54,726 bases of DNA from an uncultured Faecalibacterium sp. (GCA_934561115.1 CAKTFS010000011.1:1-54726), one strand, 5' to 3'; positions 43,044 through 51,487 are shown, counted from the first letter of the stretch. Notes: generated from the sequence alone by a model not told the origin. Program-made: numbers and translations.

Positions 43044-43182
43044 ACGATAAAGAACCCTTTCCGATGCGCCTTTGCGCAGCATCACGTTTTTTGTCCTGTC
43101 CCGTATAGCATACCGGATGTTCTGCCGAAAGTCAATCTGTGCACCCTTTCGGGCGGCAGCGCCGCCGGTTTTGCCGGGGGGC

Positions 43183-43211
43183 TTGCATCCGGGCGCAGAA
43201 TCGGGTACTAT
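43183..43211 (+). promoter_or_regulatory. Promoter of prmA-rsmE
   Basis: TTGCAT (43183-43188), a 17-base spacer and TACTAT (43206-43211), about 65 bases upstream of prmA. Confidence 0.55.
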
Positions 43212-43278
43212 ACAGGTAACAGAATTTTTCCCTCCGGCGCTGCCGGAAGGGCAAGTATGTCAAAAGGAGACTTGTACT

Positions 43279-44193
43279 ATGGAATGGACCGATATCCGCC
43301 TGACTGTGGCCAAGGCTGATGCCGAAAACGCCGAAGCCGTTGCTACCCTGATCGCCGAGGGCGGCATCTACATCGAGGATTACAGCGACATCGAGCAGCA
43401 GGTGGCCGAGATCGCCCATGTGGACCTGATCGAGCAGGAGCTGCTGGACAAGCCCCGGGATACCGTGATCATCCATCTGTATCTGGAGCCGGGCGCTTCT
43501 CAGGTGGAAACGCTGGCGCTCATCGCCGCCCGCATGGAGGCCGCCGGCATCCCCTACACCGTGGAGACCGAGGGCGTGGAGCAGGAGGACTGGCAGAACG
43601 GCTGGCGCAAATACTACCACCCCATGGAGATCGGCAGCCGTCTGGCTGTGGTGCCCTCGTGGCAGCAGTACGACACCGACCGGGTAAAGCTGATCCTTGA
43701 CCCCGGCCTTGCCTTTGGCACCGGCGGTCACGAGACCACCAGTCTCTGCCTTGAAGCGCTGGACGAGCAGGTGCACGGCGGCGAGCGGGTGCTGGATATC
43801 GGCACCGGCAGCGGCATCCTTGCCATTGCCGCCCTCAAGCTGGGCGCTGCCAGCGCCGAGGGCGTGGACATCGACCCCGTGGCGGTGCGCACCGCCGGGG
43901 AGAACGCAGCCCTGAACGGCGTGCAGGACAAGCTCACTGTGCTGGTGGGCGATCTGTCCGACAAGGCCAGCGGCACTTATGATATCATCACCGCCAACAT
44001 CGTTGCAAACGCCATCCTGAGCCTTGCGCCTGCCGTACCCGGCCTGATGGCCGAGGGTGCCACCTTTATTGCCAGCGGCATCATCGACAGCCGCAAGGAC
44101 GAGGTGATCGCCGGGCTGGAAAAGGCGGGTCTCGCCGTGGTGGAAGTGAAGGAAAAGCGCGGCTGGGAGTGCATCGTCTGCAAAAAGGCCTGA
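43279..44193 (+). CDS. prmA: Ribosomal protein L11 methyltransferase
   Basis: A 304-residue SAM-dependent enzyme that trimethylates ribosomal protein L11. The N-terminal L11-recognition domain (about 1-110) is followed by LAFGTGGHETTSLCL, the SAM motif VLDIGTGSGILAIAALKLG, DIDPVAV, and the ITANIVANAI catalytic region. Length is normal. AAAGGAG precedes the ATG at 43279; the frame is open upstream but lacks another site. Followed at 31 bases by rsmE, a pairing seen in many Firmicutes. Confidence 0.95.
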   Translation: MEWTDIRLTVAKADAENAEAVATLIAEGGIYIEDYSDIEQQVAEIAHVDLIEQELLDKPRDTVIIHLYLEPGASQVETLALIAARMEAAGIPYTVETEGVEQEDWQNGWRKYYHPMEIGSRLAVVPSWQQYDTDRVKLILDPGLAFGTGGHETTSLCLEALDEQVHGGERVLDIGTGSGILAIAALKLGAASAEGVDIDPVAVRTAGENAALNGVQDKLTVLVGDLSDKASGTYDIITANIVANAILSLAPAVPGLMAEGATFIASGIIDSRKDEVIAGLEKAGLAVVEVKEKRGWECIVCKKA

Positions 44194-44224
44194 TATCTGA
44201 ATATTATAAGAAGGAGCGCACAGT

Positions 44225-44968
44225 ATGCCGCACCGCTACTTTACCACCGAGATCTCCGACGGCACCGCCACCCTGCGGGGCGCGGACGCCCATCACCTTG
44301 CCCGGGTGATGCGGGCAAAGCCGGGGGATACCGTCATCCTCTGCGACGGCAACGCCGTGGAGTACACCGCCACCATCACCGGTTTTGGGGAGGACAGGGT
44401 AGACTTTGCCGTAGAGCCGGGCTATCCCAGCGCCGCCGAGCCCACCGTGGAGGTAACTCTGCTGGCGGGCTACCCCAAGCAGGACAAACTGGAACAGATC
44501 ATCAAACACGGGGTGGAGCTGGGCGCTGCCCATATCGTGCCCTTTTTCAGCCGCTACTGCGTGGCCGCCCCCAAAAAGGAGGAGCAGAAGAACGAGCGCT
44601 ACAACCGCATTGCGCTGGAAGCCGCCAAGCAGTGCGGCCGGGGCGTTCTGCCGGACGTAGCCCTGCCGCTGCCGAACTTCGGGGCGGTGTGCCGCAGCTT
44701 TGACCAGTACGACCTTGTGCTGTTCTGCTACGAGTGCGGCGGCGCACCCCTGCGCCAGCTGCTGGCCGAAGCAAAGCCCGCCGACGGGCAGAAGCTGCGC
44801 CTTGCCATCGTGACCGGTGCCGAGGGCGGCTTTGCCGCCGAGGAAGCTGAAATGGCCGCCAGCGCCGGGGCAAAAACGGTAGGTCTTGGCCCCCGCATCC
44901 TCCGCTGCGAGACCGCCCCGCTTGCGGTGCTCTCCGCCGTCATGACCCTGACCGGGAATCTGGAGTAA
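44225..44968 (+). CDS. rsmE: 16S rRNA (uracil1498-N3)-methyltransferase
   Basis: A 247-residue SPOUT-family enzyme that makes m3U1498 in 16S rRNA. The N-terminal PUA-like part has HHLARVMRAKPGD, and the SPOUT knot region has IVTGAEGGFAAEE and LGPRILRCETAPLAVL. AAGGAG precedes the ATG. It is the second gene of a prmA-rsmE unit. Its transcript runs into a pseudoknot repeat whose hairpin and T-run probably terminate it. Confidence 0.95.
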   Translation: MPHRYFTTEISDGTATLRGADAHHLARVMRAKPGDTVILCDGNAVEYTATITGFGEDRVDFAVEPGYPSAAEPTVEVTLLAGYPKQDKLEQIIKHGVELGAAHIVPFFSRYCVAAPKKEEQKNERYNRIALEAAKQCGRGVLPDVALPLPNFGAVCRSFDQYDLVLFCYECGGAPLRQLLAEAKPADGQKLRLAIVTGAEGGFAAEEAEMAASAGAKTVGLGPRILRCETAPLAVLSAVMTLTGNLE

Positions 44969-44975
44969 GACGCTT

Positions 44976-45097
44976 GACGATTTAAATGGTCTCCGCTTTG
45001 CTCTGACCATCTTCAGCGGAATAATTATTTGAAATTGGCACCCCGGGAAAATCTGCGGATTTTCCCGGGGTGCTTTTTCACGGAAGGGGTCGTAAAG
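44976..45097 (+). repeat. Pseudoknot repeat, copy 1, containing the rsmE terminator
   Basis: GACGATTTAA opens the element. Stem 1 is ATGGTC (44986-44991)/GACCAT (45005-45010) around a 13-base loop starting TCCGCT; AGCGGA lies 4 bases after the stem and can pair with the loop. AATAATTATTTGAAATT leads to the hairpin GCACCCCGGGAAAATC (45038-45053)/GATTTTCCCGGGGTGC (45058-45073) with TTTTT, then CACGGAAGGGGTCGTAAAG. Confidence 0.85.
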
Positions 45098-45133
45098 AAA
45101 AACGACAGCTATAACAAAAAAGGACGTATCTGC

Positions 45134-45162
45134 TTGACAAATACGCCCGGAATGATTATACT
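45134..45162 (+). promoter_or_regulatory. Near-consensus promoter of antisense RNA B
   Basis: TTGACA (45134-45139), exactly 17 bases, then TATACT (45157-45162). Confidence 0.85.
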
Positions 45163-45168
45163 GAAAAC

Positions 45169-45268
45169 AGAAAAGGTGCTGCCCGGCAATGGTCAGCTTC
45201 CATACCCTAGACAATCAGAAAAGATTGGCCGTTTGAGTCTGGCAACTGTGGCGGTCAATCTTTTTTGT
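45169..45268 (+). ncRNA. Antisense RNA B, candidate type I antitoxin
   Basis: A predicted transcript of about 100 bases ending at the hairpin GATTGGCCG...CGGTCAATC (45223-45260) with a run of six T residues. It overlaps the last codons and 3' end of peptide B on the opposite strand. AACAG near the start, TGGTCAGCTTCC in the middle, AAAAGATTG and the terminator arm are shared with antisense RNA A. No ribosome-binding site or meaningful ORF is within it. Confidence 0.75.
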
Positions 45269-45374
45269 TTTGCTTGCTCTCGATGTACTGTAAAACTTTT
45301 AACGTAACGTCAACCGTTTCGTAGACCACGGTAACGATAAGCGTTGCCAAGGCCAAGGTTTCCAGCAGCGTCAT
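45255..45374 (-). CDS. Small hydrophobic peptide B, candidate type I toxin
   Basis: A 39-residue peptide, MTLLETLALATLIVTVVYET, then a tail ending IESKQNKKD. It has one membrane helix and a basic end; the final NKKD is shared with peptide A, and the stop again lies in the terminator stem. AAAGGGGGG precedes the ATG at about 7 bases. The leader is about 170 bases with an early hairpin (ACCGCC/GGCGGT). The convergent RNA at 45169-45268 overlaps its 3' end. The sequence also recalls annotated 'putative holin-like toxins' of Firmicutes. Below the usual gene-calling size, it would be missed without this context. Confidence 0.72.
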   Translation of the reverse strand: MTLLETLALATLIVTVVYETVDVTLKVLQYIESKQNKKD

Positions 45375-45551
45375 AGGGCATCCCCCCTTTGCCGTCAGGC
45401 TCCGGGAAGATCACAAATTCTCAAAAAAGTTCCTTTCCCGGCGTTGCGCCTGATTCATTCCGAAGAACGAGTTTTGCGAGCCGGGTACGGAAGCATGACC
45501 ACCTGCAATGCAGGCAACACCTAGTCTACCGCCTTTTCAGGCGGTATTTTT

Positions 45552-45580
45552 ATTGTAGCATACTTTTTTGTTCGTTACAA
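45552..45580 (-). promoter_or_regulatory. Promoter of peptide B
   Basis: On the minus strand, TTGTAA (45580-45575), a 17-base spacer and TACAAT (45557-45552). The 171-base leader 45545-45375 contains no other gene. Confidence 0.6.
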
Positions 45581-45601
45581 CAAAAATATTTGTATAGTGA
45601 A

Positions 45602-45638
45602 AGAGGCTGCTGCACAAAGGTTTGTGCAACAGCCTCTT
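45602..45638 (-). terminator. Terminator downstream of ptsI
   Basis: GAGGCTG/CAGCCTC and GCACAAA/TTTGTGC form one interrupted stem; the minus-strand T-run (CTTTCAC) is weak, the plus-strand one (TTATTATTTT) slightly better. Confidence 0.6.
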
Positions 45639-45674
45639 ATTATTTTGCATTATATTACGTTCCGTAAAGCTTTC

Positions 45675-47306
45675 TCAGGTATTTTCAGCTGCATCCGGGT
45701 GGGCATCGGTGTCCAGCAGAGCCTGTTTTACCTTGAGCAGGTTCTGAGGGCTTACCGAGAAGCTGCGCAGACCAAGGTGCAAATACTGCGCCGTATTGGC
45801 GGGGTTGCCCACGGCAAGGCCGCAGATGGTCACCGGGATGTGGTGCGCACCCGCGGCATCCATCACCATGGTGATCAGCTTTTTCATGGCCGGGCTGGCG
45901 GGGCGGTAGTAGTGCTCCGCGCTGGCAAGCTCGCGGTCGGCGGCGTGGGTGTACTGGGTCAGGTCGTTGGTGCCGATGACCAGAAAATCGCAGCCGTGGG
46001 CTACAAAGTCCTCCACGGTCAGGCAGGCGGCAGGGATGCTCAGCATCACGCCGAACTGGGTGTTTTCGTTAAAGGGCACGCCCCGCTCCCGCAGGCTCTG
46101 GCGGCAGTGCTCCACAATGCTCATGGCGGCGTCCCAGTCCTCCACCTCGGTCACCATGGGGAACATCACCCGCAGCGGCCCCCGGGCGGCGGCACGCAGC
46201 AAGGCGCAGATCTGGGTCTGGAACTGCTGGGGCTGGCGCAGGCTGTTGCGGATGCCGCGCAGGCCGAGCTTAGAGGACTGCGGCCCCTGATTGGCATCGG
46301 CCACGGTGCGGTCGGAGCCGAAGTCGAAGGTGCGCACGGTCACCGGGCAGCCGTTTGCCGCAGCCAGACAGGAGCAATAGAAAAAGTACTGCTCCTGCTC
46401 GTCCAGAATGCGCCCGGGCAGCATCATGTAGCCGCTGCGCAGCAGCCCCACGCCCTTTGCGCCGGACTGCATGGCGGTGTCGATATCCTCCGGACCGAAG
46501 CAGTTGGCCAGCAGCTCAAAGGGCACGCCGTCCCGCGTCTCGTCCGGCAGGCTGTGCAGCTGCTTCATTTCCGCGTCCTCGCGCTGAAGCTGGCAGATGC
46601 TGGCTTCCGCCTGCTGGCGGGCGACGGCGTCCGGGTCAAGGATGCAGTTGCCGTTGGTGGCGTCCAGAATGACGGTGCGTCCGTCGCAGTCGTCCAGAAA
46701 ATCCTTGCCCACCTGCACGATGCCCGGGATGTTCATTGCCCGGGCAATGATGGCGGCATGGCTCTGGCCGCTGCCCTCGGCGGTGATGACGCCTAAGATC
46801 ATGCCGGAGGGCACGCTGAACAGGTCGGTGGGCATCAGCCGGTCGGCGGCAAGGATCACCGGATGATCCAGCGCCAGCCACACCCGGGGGCGGTTGGTCA
46901 GGATATTGATCACCCGGCGGGTGGCGTCCAGAATATCCACGCTGCGCAGTTGCATATAGGGGTTATCCTTCATGTTGGCCAGCTGATCGGCGTAGCGCTG
47001 CCCCACCTGATGCATCGCTGCCGAGGCGCTGATGCCCGCATTGATGCAAAAGCGCACCTCATTCATCATGCCCTCGTCGTCCAGCATCATGCTCTGGAAC
47101 AAAAAGATGGCCTGCTCGGTGGGCGCGGCGCGCTCCGCCATGGAGTCCAGCTCATTCTGCGCCGTGTGCACGGCGTTTGCCAGCAGCCGCAGCTCCCGCT
47201 CCGGGTTGAAAGGCCCGTGGCTGAAGGTCTCCACATGGTGCTCCAGTCGGCTCACCTGACCCAGCACCAGCCCCGGGGATGCGGATACGCCTTTATAAAC
47301 CTTCAT
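45675..47306 (-). CDS. ptsI: PTS enzyme I (PEP-protein phosphotransferase), divergent
   Basis: A 543-residue enzyme I-like protein, which would pass phosphate from PEP to HPr. Phospho-accepting His183 is in GSGQSHAAIIARAMNIPGIV; Arg290 (GLLRSG), Arg325 (VRTFDFGSD), Asp447 (GTNDLTQY) and Cys495 (TICGLAVGN) match conserved positions. However, the Mg-binding Glu of the usual GVMIETPAA motif is Ser here (GVMLSIPAA, residue 423), and LYRTEF has become LLRSGY. It may be a paralogue with altered activity. GGAGG precedes the ATG, which lies 14 bases inside the patatin-like gene. No HPr gene is nearby. Confidence 0.85.
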   Translation of the reverse strand: MKVYKGVSASPGLVLGQVSRLEHHVETFSHGPFNPERELRLLANAVHTAQNELDSMAERAAPTEQAIFLFQSMMLDDEGMMNEVRFCINAGISASAAMHQVGQRYADQLANMKDNPYMQLRSVDILDATRRVINILTNRPRVWLALDHPVILAADRLMPTDLFSVPSGMILGVITAEGSGQSHAAIIARAMNIPGIVQVGKDFLDDCDGRTVILDATNGNCILDPDAVARQQAEASICQLQREDAEMKQLHSLPDETRDGVPFELLANCFGPEDIDTAMQSGAKGVGLLRSGYMMLPGRILDEQEQYFFYCSCLAAANGCPVTVRTFDFGSDRTVADANQGPQSSKLGLRGIRNSLRQPQQFQTQICALLRAAARGPLRVMFPMVTEVEDWDAAMSIVEHCRQSLRERGVPFNENTQFGVMLSIPAACLTVEDFVAHGCDFLVIGTNDLTQYTHAADRELASAEHYYRPASPAMKKLITMVMDAAGAHHIPVTICGLAVGNPANTAQYLHLGLRSFSVSPQNLLKVKQALLDTDAHPDAAENT

Positions 47307-48477
47307 CTTCTGTCACCTCCGGCAAAGCTGCTGTGGTCAAGGTGCGCCACACCAGCGCCTGTAAGAATGTATTGGGCAGCAAAGCAGCCAGCGCCGCCTG
47401 TCCGGCGGTGCTGCTGCCGGTAAACAGCGGGGCAAAGCTTTCCATGCGCTCTTTGTCGCACGCCGCCAGAAACGCCTGGGCCAGCGTCCGGGTGGTATAA
47501 AAGCGGGTGGGGTCCACCCCGGCATCCTCGGCGGCGGCTTCCAGCGGGGCAAGCTGGGCATCTTTGGTCATGTTGGCCAGTTTAAGCGCCACATCTGCCG
47601 TCAGGGTCACGGGATATTTTTCCCGCACGGCCTTTTGCAGCTGGTTAAACTTCTGGGCAAAGGCGGCGGCATCCTCGCAGCTCCGGGCGTCACAGGATAC
47701 GGCATAAGCGCAGCCCCGCAGGTATCCCATAGCGCGGCGGGTGTCGTAGTAGCCCAGTTCCATGTTGCGCTTGGCGGTGTCGGGGTCAAAGTGGAGGATA
47801 TCGCCCAGCTCCCAGTAGCTGCGGATCATGGTGGTGGGCAGGCCGGTCAGGTTGGGGCGGGTGATGCCCACGCCCTCTAAGTCCACACAGACCAGCTCCT
47901 CTGCGCCCATGGTCTTGGCAAGGCCGGTGGGCATATTATCGCTGTACCCGCCGTCCAGAAACTTTACCCCATCGATCTGCCGCGCCCGCAGGGCAGGGAA
48001 GCAGGCCGCCGAGGCCATCAGGTAGTCCCGCACCTGCCCGGCGGGGATATCCTCCAGCGTCAGCTCCCGGGGGCGCAGCCCGCGCTGCTCCACCGTCACG
48101 ATGCCGAACCGGATGGGCGCTGCCCGCAGCGCGTCCTCGTCCAGCACCCGCTCCACGATCTCTTCCAGCGGGGTCACGTCCATGCCGCCCGCCTTTACCA
48201 CCCGGCGCAAAAACTGGTGCAGGGCGGAAAGATCGGCGTTTTCCTCCGGCAGTTCCATCACATCCCGGCTGCGGATGGTCAGCCACATATCCCGGGCAGT
48301 CTCGTACAGATCCAGCACGAACATGGCACCGTTCAGCCCGCCCACGCTGGTGCCGGTGATGATCTGCGGGTGCCAGTCCAGCTCCATCAAAGCCCGCCAG
48401 ACGCCCACCTGATAGCTGCCGCGCGCGCCGCCGCCTGCCAGCACCAGCGCCTTTTGTGTGGGATCTCTGCGTTCCAT
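47293..48477 (-). CDS. Patatin-like phospholipase
   Basis: A 394-residue protein with a patatin domain in its first 200 residues: the oxyanion loop GGGARGSYQ, the nucleophile elbow GTSVGG (Ser about 44), and the catalytic Asp in DGGYSDNMP. Such serine hydrolases release fatty acids from phospholipids or esters. The remaining half is mostly helical, without a known domain. No signal peptide or membrane helix, so probably cytoplasmic. Its end overlaps the ptsI start by 14 bases, indicating co-transcription. GGGAGG precedes the ATG. Confidence 0.9.
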   Translation of the reverse strand: MERRDPTQKALVLAGGGARGSYQVGVWRALMELDWHPQIITGTSVGGLNGAMFVLDLYETARDMWLTIRSRDVMELPEENADLSALHQFLRRVVKAGGMDVTPLEEIVERVLDEDALRAAPIRFGIVTVEQRGLRPRELTLEDIPAGQVRDYLMASAACFPALRARQIDGVKFLDGGYSDNMPTGLAKTMGAEELVCVDLEGVGITRPNLTGLPTTMIRSYWELGDILHFDPDTAKRNMELGYYDTRRAMGYLRGCAYAVSCDARSCEDAAAFAQKFNQLQKAVREKYPVTLTADVALKLANMTKDAQLAPLEAAAEDAGVDPTRFYTTRTLAQAFLAACDKERMESFAPLFTGSSTAGQAALAALLPNTFLQALVWRTLTTAALPEVTEDEGL

Positions 48478-48658
48478 ATCAAACCCTCCCGTGCACGTTC
48501 CCGGTATTTTCTAAGATTGTTATAATTATACCATACTTTTGGGTAAAATTCTCCCGCTTTTTCGGGGATCATGCCTTTTTCCTGTGAAAGTTTCGTGCTA
48601 TACTATCGCAAGAGATGTATAAAGCAGCAGCCCGGAGGGCGCACAACAGGAGGAACGT

Positions 48659-49309
48659 ATGCACTGCAAACAATGGATCTTTGATATGGACGGCACCCTG
48701 ACCGACAGCATGGTGGTAGTATGGGAGGGCGCTCCGGAGGCGCTGCTGGCGCGCTTTGGCCGCACCCCCAAGGCAGACCTGCACAAGACCCTGCTGACCA
48801 TGGGCATGGAGGACGGCGCACAGTACCTGATCCGGGAATATGCGCTGCCGCTGGATATAAACGGCTATCTGGACGTAATGCGCGAGGTGATCGCCCAGTT
48901 GTACGAGAAGGTGGAGCTGAAGCCCGGCGTGCGGGACACCCTTGCCCGGCTGCGGGCCGAGGGCGCACGGATGTGCGTGTGCTCCAACACATGGAGCAGC
49001 CAGTGCCGCACCGTGCTGACCCGCCTTGGCATCGACGAATACTTTGATTTTTACATCGAGGCACGGGGCACCATGAGCAAAAGCAGCCCTGCGCCCTTTA
49101 TGGAGGCACTGCACCGCCTTGGCGGCACAAGCCCCGCCGGGTGCGCCGTGTGCGAGGACGCCCTTTACGCCGCCCGGACTGCCCACGATGCCGGCTTCTA
49201 TCTGGTAGGCATTCAGGACACCACCAGCGCCGCCGACGCCCCCGCCCTGCGCCGGGTATGCAACCAGTTCCTGCCGGACTGGACCGCGCTGGACTGGACG
49301 CAAGTATAA
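48659..49309 (+). CDS. HAD-superfamily hydrolase
   Basis: A 216-residue phosphatase-type HAD protein. Motif I is DMDGTLTD (nucleophile Asp9, acid Asp11), motif II is CVCSNTWSS, motif III Lys is in SKSSPAPF, and motif IV is CEDALYAARTAHDAG. The helical cap between residues 16 and 85 puts it with the beta-phosphoglucomutase/phosphoglycolate phosphatase group; the substrate is open. AGGAGG precedes the ATG. The patatin-like gene is divergent from it. Confidence 0.9.
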   Translation: MHCKQWIFDMDGTLTDSMVVVWEGAPEALLARFGRTPKADLHKTLLTMGMEDGAQYLIREYALPLDINGYLDVMREVIAQLYEKVELKPGVRDTLARLRAEGARMCVCSNTWSSQCRTVLTRLGIDEYFDFYIEARGTMSKSSPAPFMEALHRLGGTSPAGCAVCEDALYAARTAHDAGFYLVGIQDTTSAADAPALRRVCNQFLPDWTALDWTQV

Positions 49310-49345
49310 ACTGCCTGCTCCCGGATGGATAAAACGCCCATCCTC

Positions 49346-49374
49346 TTGCATTTTGCGTGCCACAGGAGTATGAT
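49346..49374 (+). promoter_or_regulatory. Promoter of the tandem glycosyltransferase genes
   Basis: TTGCAT (49346-49351), a 17-base spacer and TATGAT (49369-49374), with the A+T-rich ATATAAATAATTA following. Confidence 0.6.
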
Positions 49375-49463
49375 AATATAAATAATTACGTCTTTTTTAC
49401 AAAGACATGCTTTGGTGAAGTGAAAATCATCCAAAACCTTATCGTCAAAAGGAGATCCCTGTC

Positions 49464-50504
49464 ATGACAAACCCGCTCGTCAGCATTATCGTGCCTGTGT
49501 ATAACGCGCAGAATAGTGTTGCCCGCTGTCTGGAAAGCATCTGCAGTCAGACCTATCAGGAGCTGGAGATCATCGTGCTGAATGATGGCTCTACGGATGA
49601 CAGCCTTGCCATCTGTAACCGGTTTTGTGCCAAAGACCCCCGGGTGACGGTGGTAGACAAGGAAAACGAGGGGCTTTCCATTACCCGCAATGTGGGAATG
49701 CGGCTGGCACAGGGCAAATATCTGCAGTTCGTGGACAGTGACGACCATCTTGCCCCGGACTTCACCCAGCGTATGGTGGCCGCCGCCGAGCAGCACGATG
49801 CCACGCTGGTCATCTCGCCCTACTGGATGGAGATCCCCCGGGACACGCAAAAGGAGCAGCTGCGGGAAAAGGCCAAGGCAAGCAAGCCGGAGGACATCGC
49901 CAAAAAGAAGCTGCGCCGGAAAAAGCCGGAGGTGGAGTACCGGGAGTACGGTTTTTTGCCCGCCGGTGTCTACGACCAGAAAAGCTACGCGCTGCACCTG
50001 ATGGAAAAGCCTGTAACCTTTTTCTACAACGTGGTGTGGAACAAGCTCTACCGCCGGGACGTGCTGAACGCCCATGGGCTGGAGTTTACCAACGAATTGA
50101 TCCACGCCGAGGATCAGCAGTTCAATATCCTGTATCTGGAATTTGTGGAGCGGGTGGTCTCGCTGGAAAAGCCGGGTTATTACTATGTCCAGAACCCCCA
50201 GAGCATCTGCCACACCCAGATCAATCTTTCTACCATCATGCAGAACCGTCTGCAGATGATAGACTATTATAAGGATCTCTACACAAAGCTTGGTCTCTAC
50301 GAGGAAGTGCAGACTCAGCTGCACGCCTCGCTGCTGGGTCTGGCTGAAAGCGTAAGTCCCACCATCAGCATTCAAAAGGCGCTGAGCGACGCGGCAGAGT
50401 ACTGGTATGCCTTTTTTGCCGGCAGTGACGAAGAAGCGGAGCTTGCCGCCGAGCGCAGCGAACGGAAAGCCGCCAAGAAAAAGCAGAAGCTCGGAACGGA
50501 GTAA
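49464..50504 (+). CDS. Glycosyltransferase family 2, copy 1
   Basis: A 346-residue GT-A enzyme transferring sugar from a nucleotide sugar to a cell-surface glycan or lipid. VSIIVPVYNAQNSVARCLES opens the nucleotide-binding fold; ENEGLSITRNVGM and FVDSDDH (metal-binding D-x-D) follow within 100 residues. The second half (about 130-300) is a helical acceptor region with YNVVWNKLYRRDVL. The C-terminus is a basic Lys/Arg-rich helix, suited to membrane association. No true membrane helix. AAAGGAG precedes the ATG. The paralogue starts 20 bases after its stop. Confidence 0.92.
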   Translation: MTNPLVSIIVPVYNAQNSVARCLESICSQTYQELEIIVLNDGSTDDSLAICNRFCAKDPRVTVVDKENEGLSITRNVGMRLAQGKYLQFVDSDDHLAPDFTQRMVAAAEQHDATLVISPYWMEIPRDTQKEQLREKAKASKPEDIAKKKLRRKKPEVEYREYGFLPAGVYDQKSYALHLMEKPVTFFYNVVWNKLYRRDVLNAHGLEFTNELIHAEDQQFNILYLEFVERVVSLEKPGYYYVQNPQSICHTQINLSTIMQNRLQMIDYYKDLYTKLGLYEEVQTQLHASLLGLAESVSPTISIQKALSDAAEYWYAFFAGSDEEAELAAERSERKAAKKKQKLGTE

Positions 50505-50524
50505 GTCTGTGAAGGAGGAGCCCC

Positions 50525-51448
50525 ATGAACACCCCGCTCGTCAGCGTGATCGTGCCCGTTTACAACGTGGAAAAGACCCTTGCCCGCTGTCTGGAAAGCA
50601 TCTGCGGCCAGAGCTACCAGAACCTTGAGATCATCGTGGTGAACGATGGCTCCCCGGATGGCAGCCTTGCTATCTGTGAGCAGTTCCGGGCAAAAGACCC
50701 CCGCATTGTGCTTATCAGCAAGGAGAACGAGGGGCTTTCCCTCACCCGCAACGCCGGGATGCGTGTTGCCCACGGCAAGTATTTGCAGTTCGTGGACAGT
50801 GACGACTATCTGGAACACACCTTTACCGCCCGCATGGTGGAAGCTGCCGAGAAGAACTATGCAGATCTGGTCATTGCGCCCTACTGGATGGTGATCCCGC
50901 TGGCTTCCAGCAAAAGCGGTCAGCGCACCGAAAAGCTGCTGGCGCAGCTGGGCGTACAGACCGATGCCACAGAGCCGGAGGTGAACGTTTACAGCTTTCT
51001 GCCCGCCGGGAACTACGGTCAGAAGGAGTTTATGCAGGCGTATATGAAAAAGCCCTCCTCCTTCTATTTCAACATCGTGTGCAACAAGCTGTACCGCCGC
51101 AGCCTTTTGATGAACGCGGGGCTTTGGTTCACCCGCGAGATCTACAACGAGGATCAGCTGTTCAATGTGCGGTATTTCCGGCTGGCAAAGGCCTATACTG
51201 CCCTTGCCGACCCGGGTTATTACTACATCCAGAACCCCCAAAGCCTGCTGCACACCAATGTGGATCTTGGCAAGATCGTGAACAGCCGCCTGCAAATGTT
51301 CCCCCATTACAAGCAGATGCTGACCGAGCTGGGGATCGCCCGGGGCAATCAGCTGCGGCTGTACCACACCCTCATTGCCCAGTCGGAGCGCTTCATGCCC
51401 GCAGGCCCTGTCCGGACCCTGCTGAAGCGCAAAACCCAGTGCAAGTGA
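50525..51448 (+). CDS. Glycosyltransferase family 2, copy 2
   Basis: A 307-residue paralogue of the preceding gene; identity is high in the first 110 residues (VSVIVPVYNVEKTLARCLES, ENEGLSLTRNAGM, FVDSDDY) and in the YYYIQNPQS segment, lower in the acceptor half. It lacks the long Lys/Arg tail of copy 1. AAGGAGGAG precedes the ATG. The pair probably arose by tandem duplication and act on successive or alternative sugars of one glycan; no other polysaccharide genes are adjacent. Confidence 0.92.
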   Translation: MNTPLVSVIVPVYNVEKTLARCLESICGQSYQNLEIIVVNDGSPDGSLAICEQFRAKDPRIVLISKENEGLSLTRNAGMRVAHGKYLQFVDSDDYLEHTFTARMVEAAEKNYADLVIAPYWMVIPLASSKSGQRTEKLLAQLGVQTDATEPEVNVYSFLPAGNYGQKEFMQAYMKKPSSFYFNIVCNKLYRRSLLMNAGLWFTREIYNEDQLFNVRYFRLAKAYTALADPGYYYIQNPQSLLHTNVDLGKIVNSRLQMFPHYKQMLTELGIARGNQLRLYHTLIAQSERFMPAGPVRTLLKRKTQCK

Positions 51449-51487
51449 TCGTTCCGGCAATTTTCAGTAAAACAGAAGCCGCTGCAA

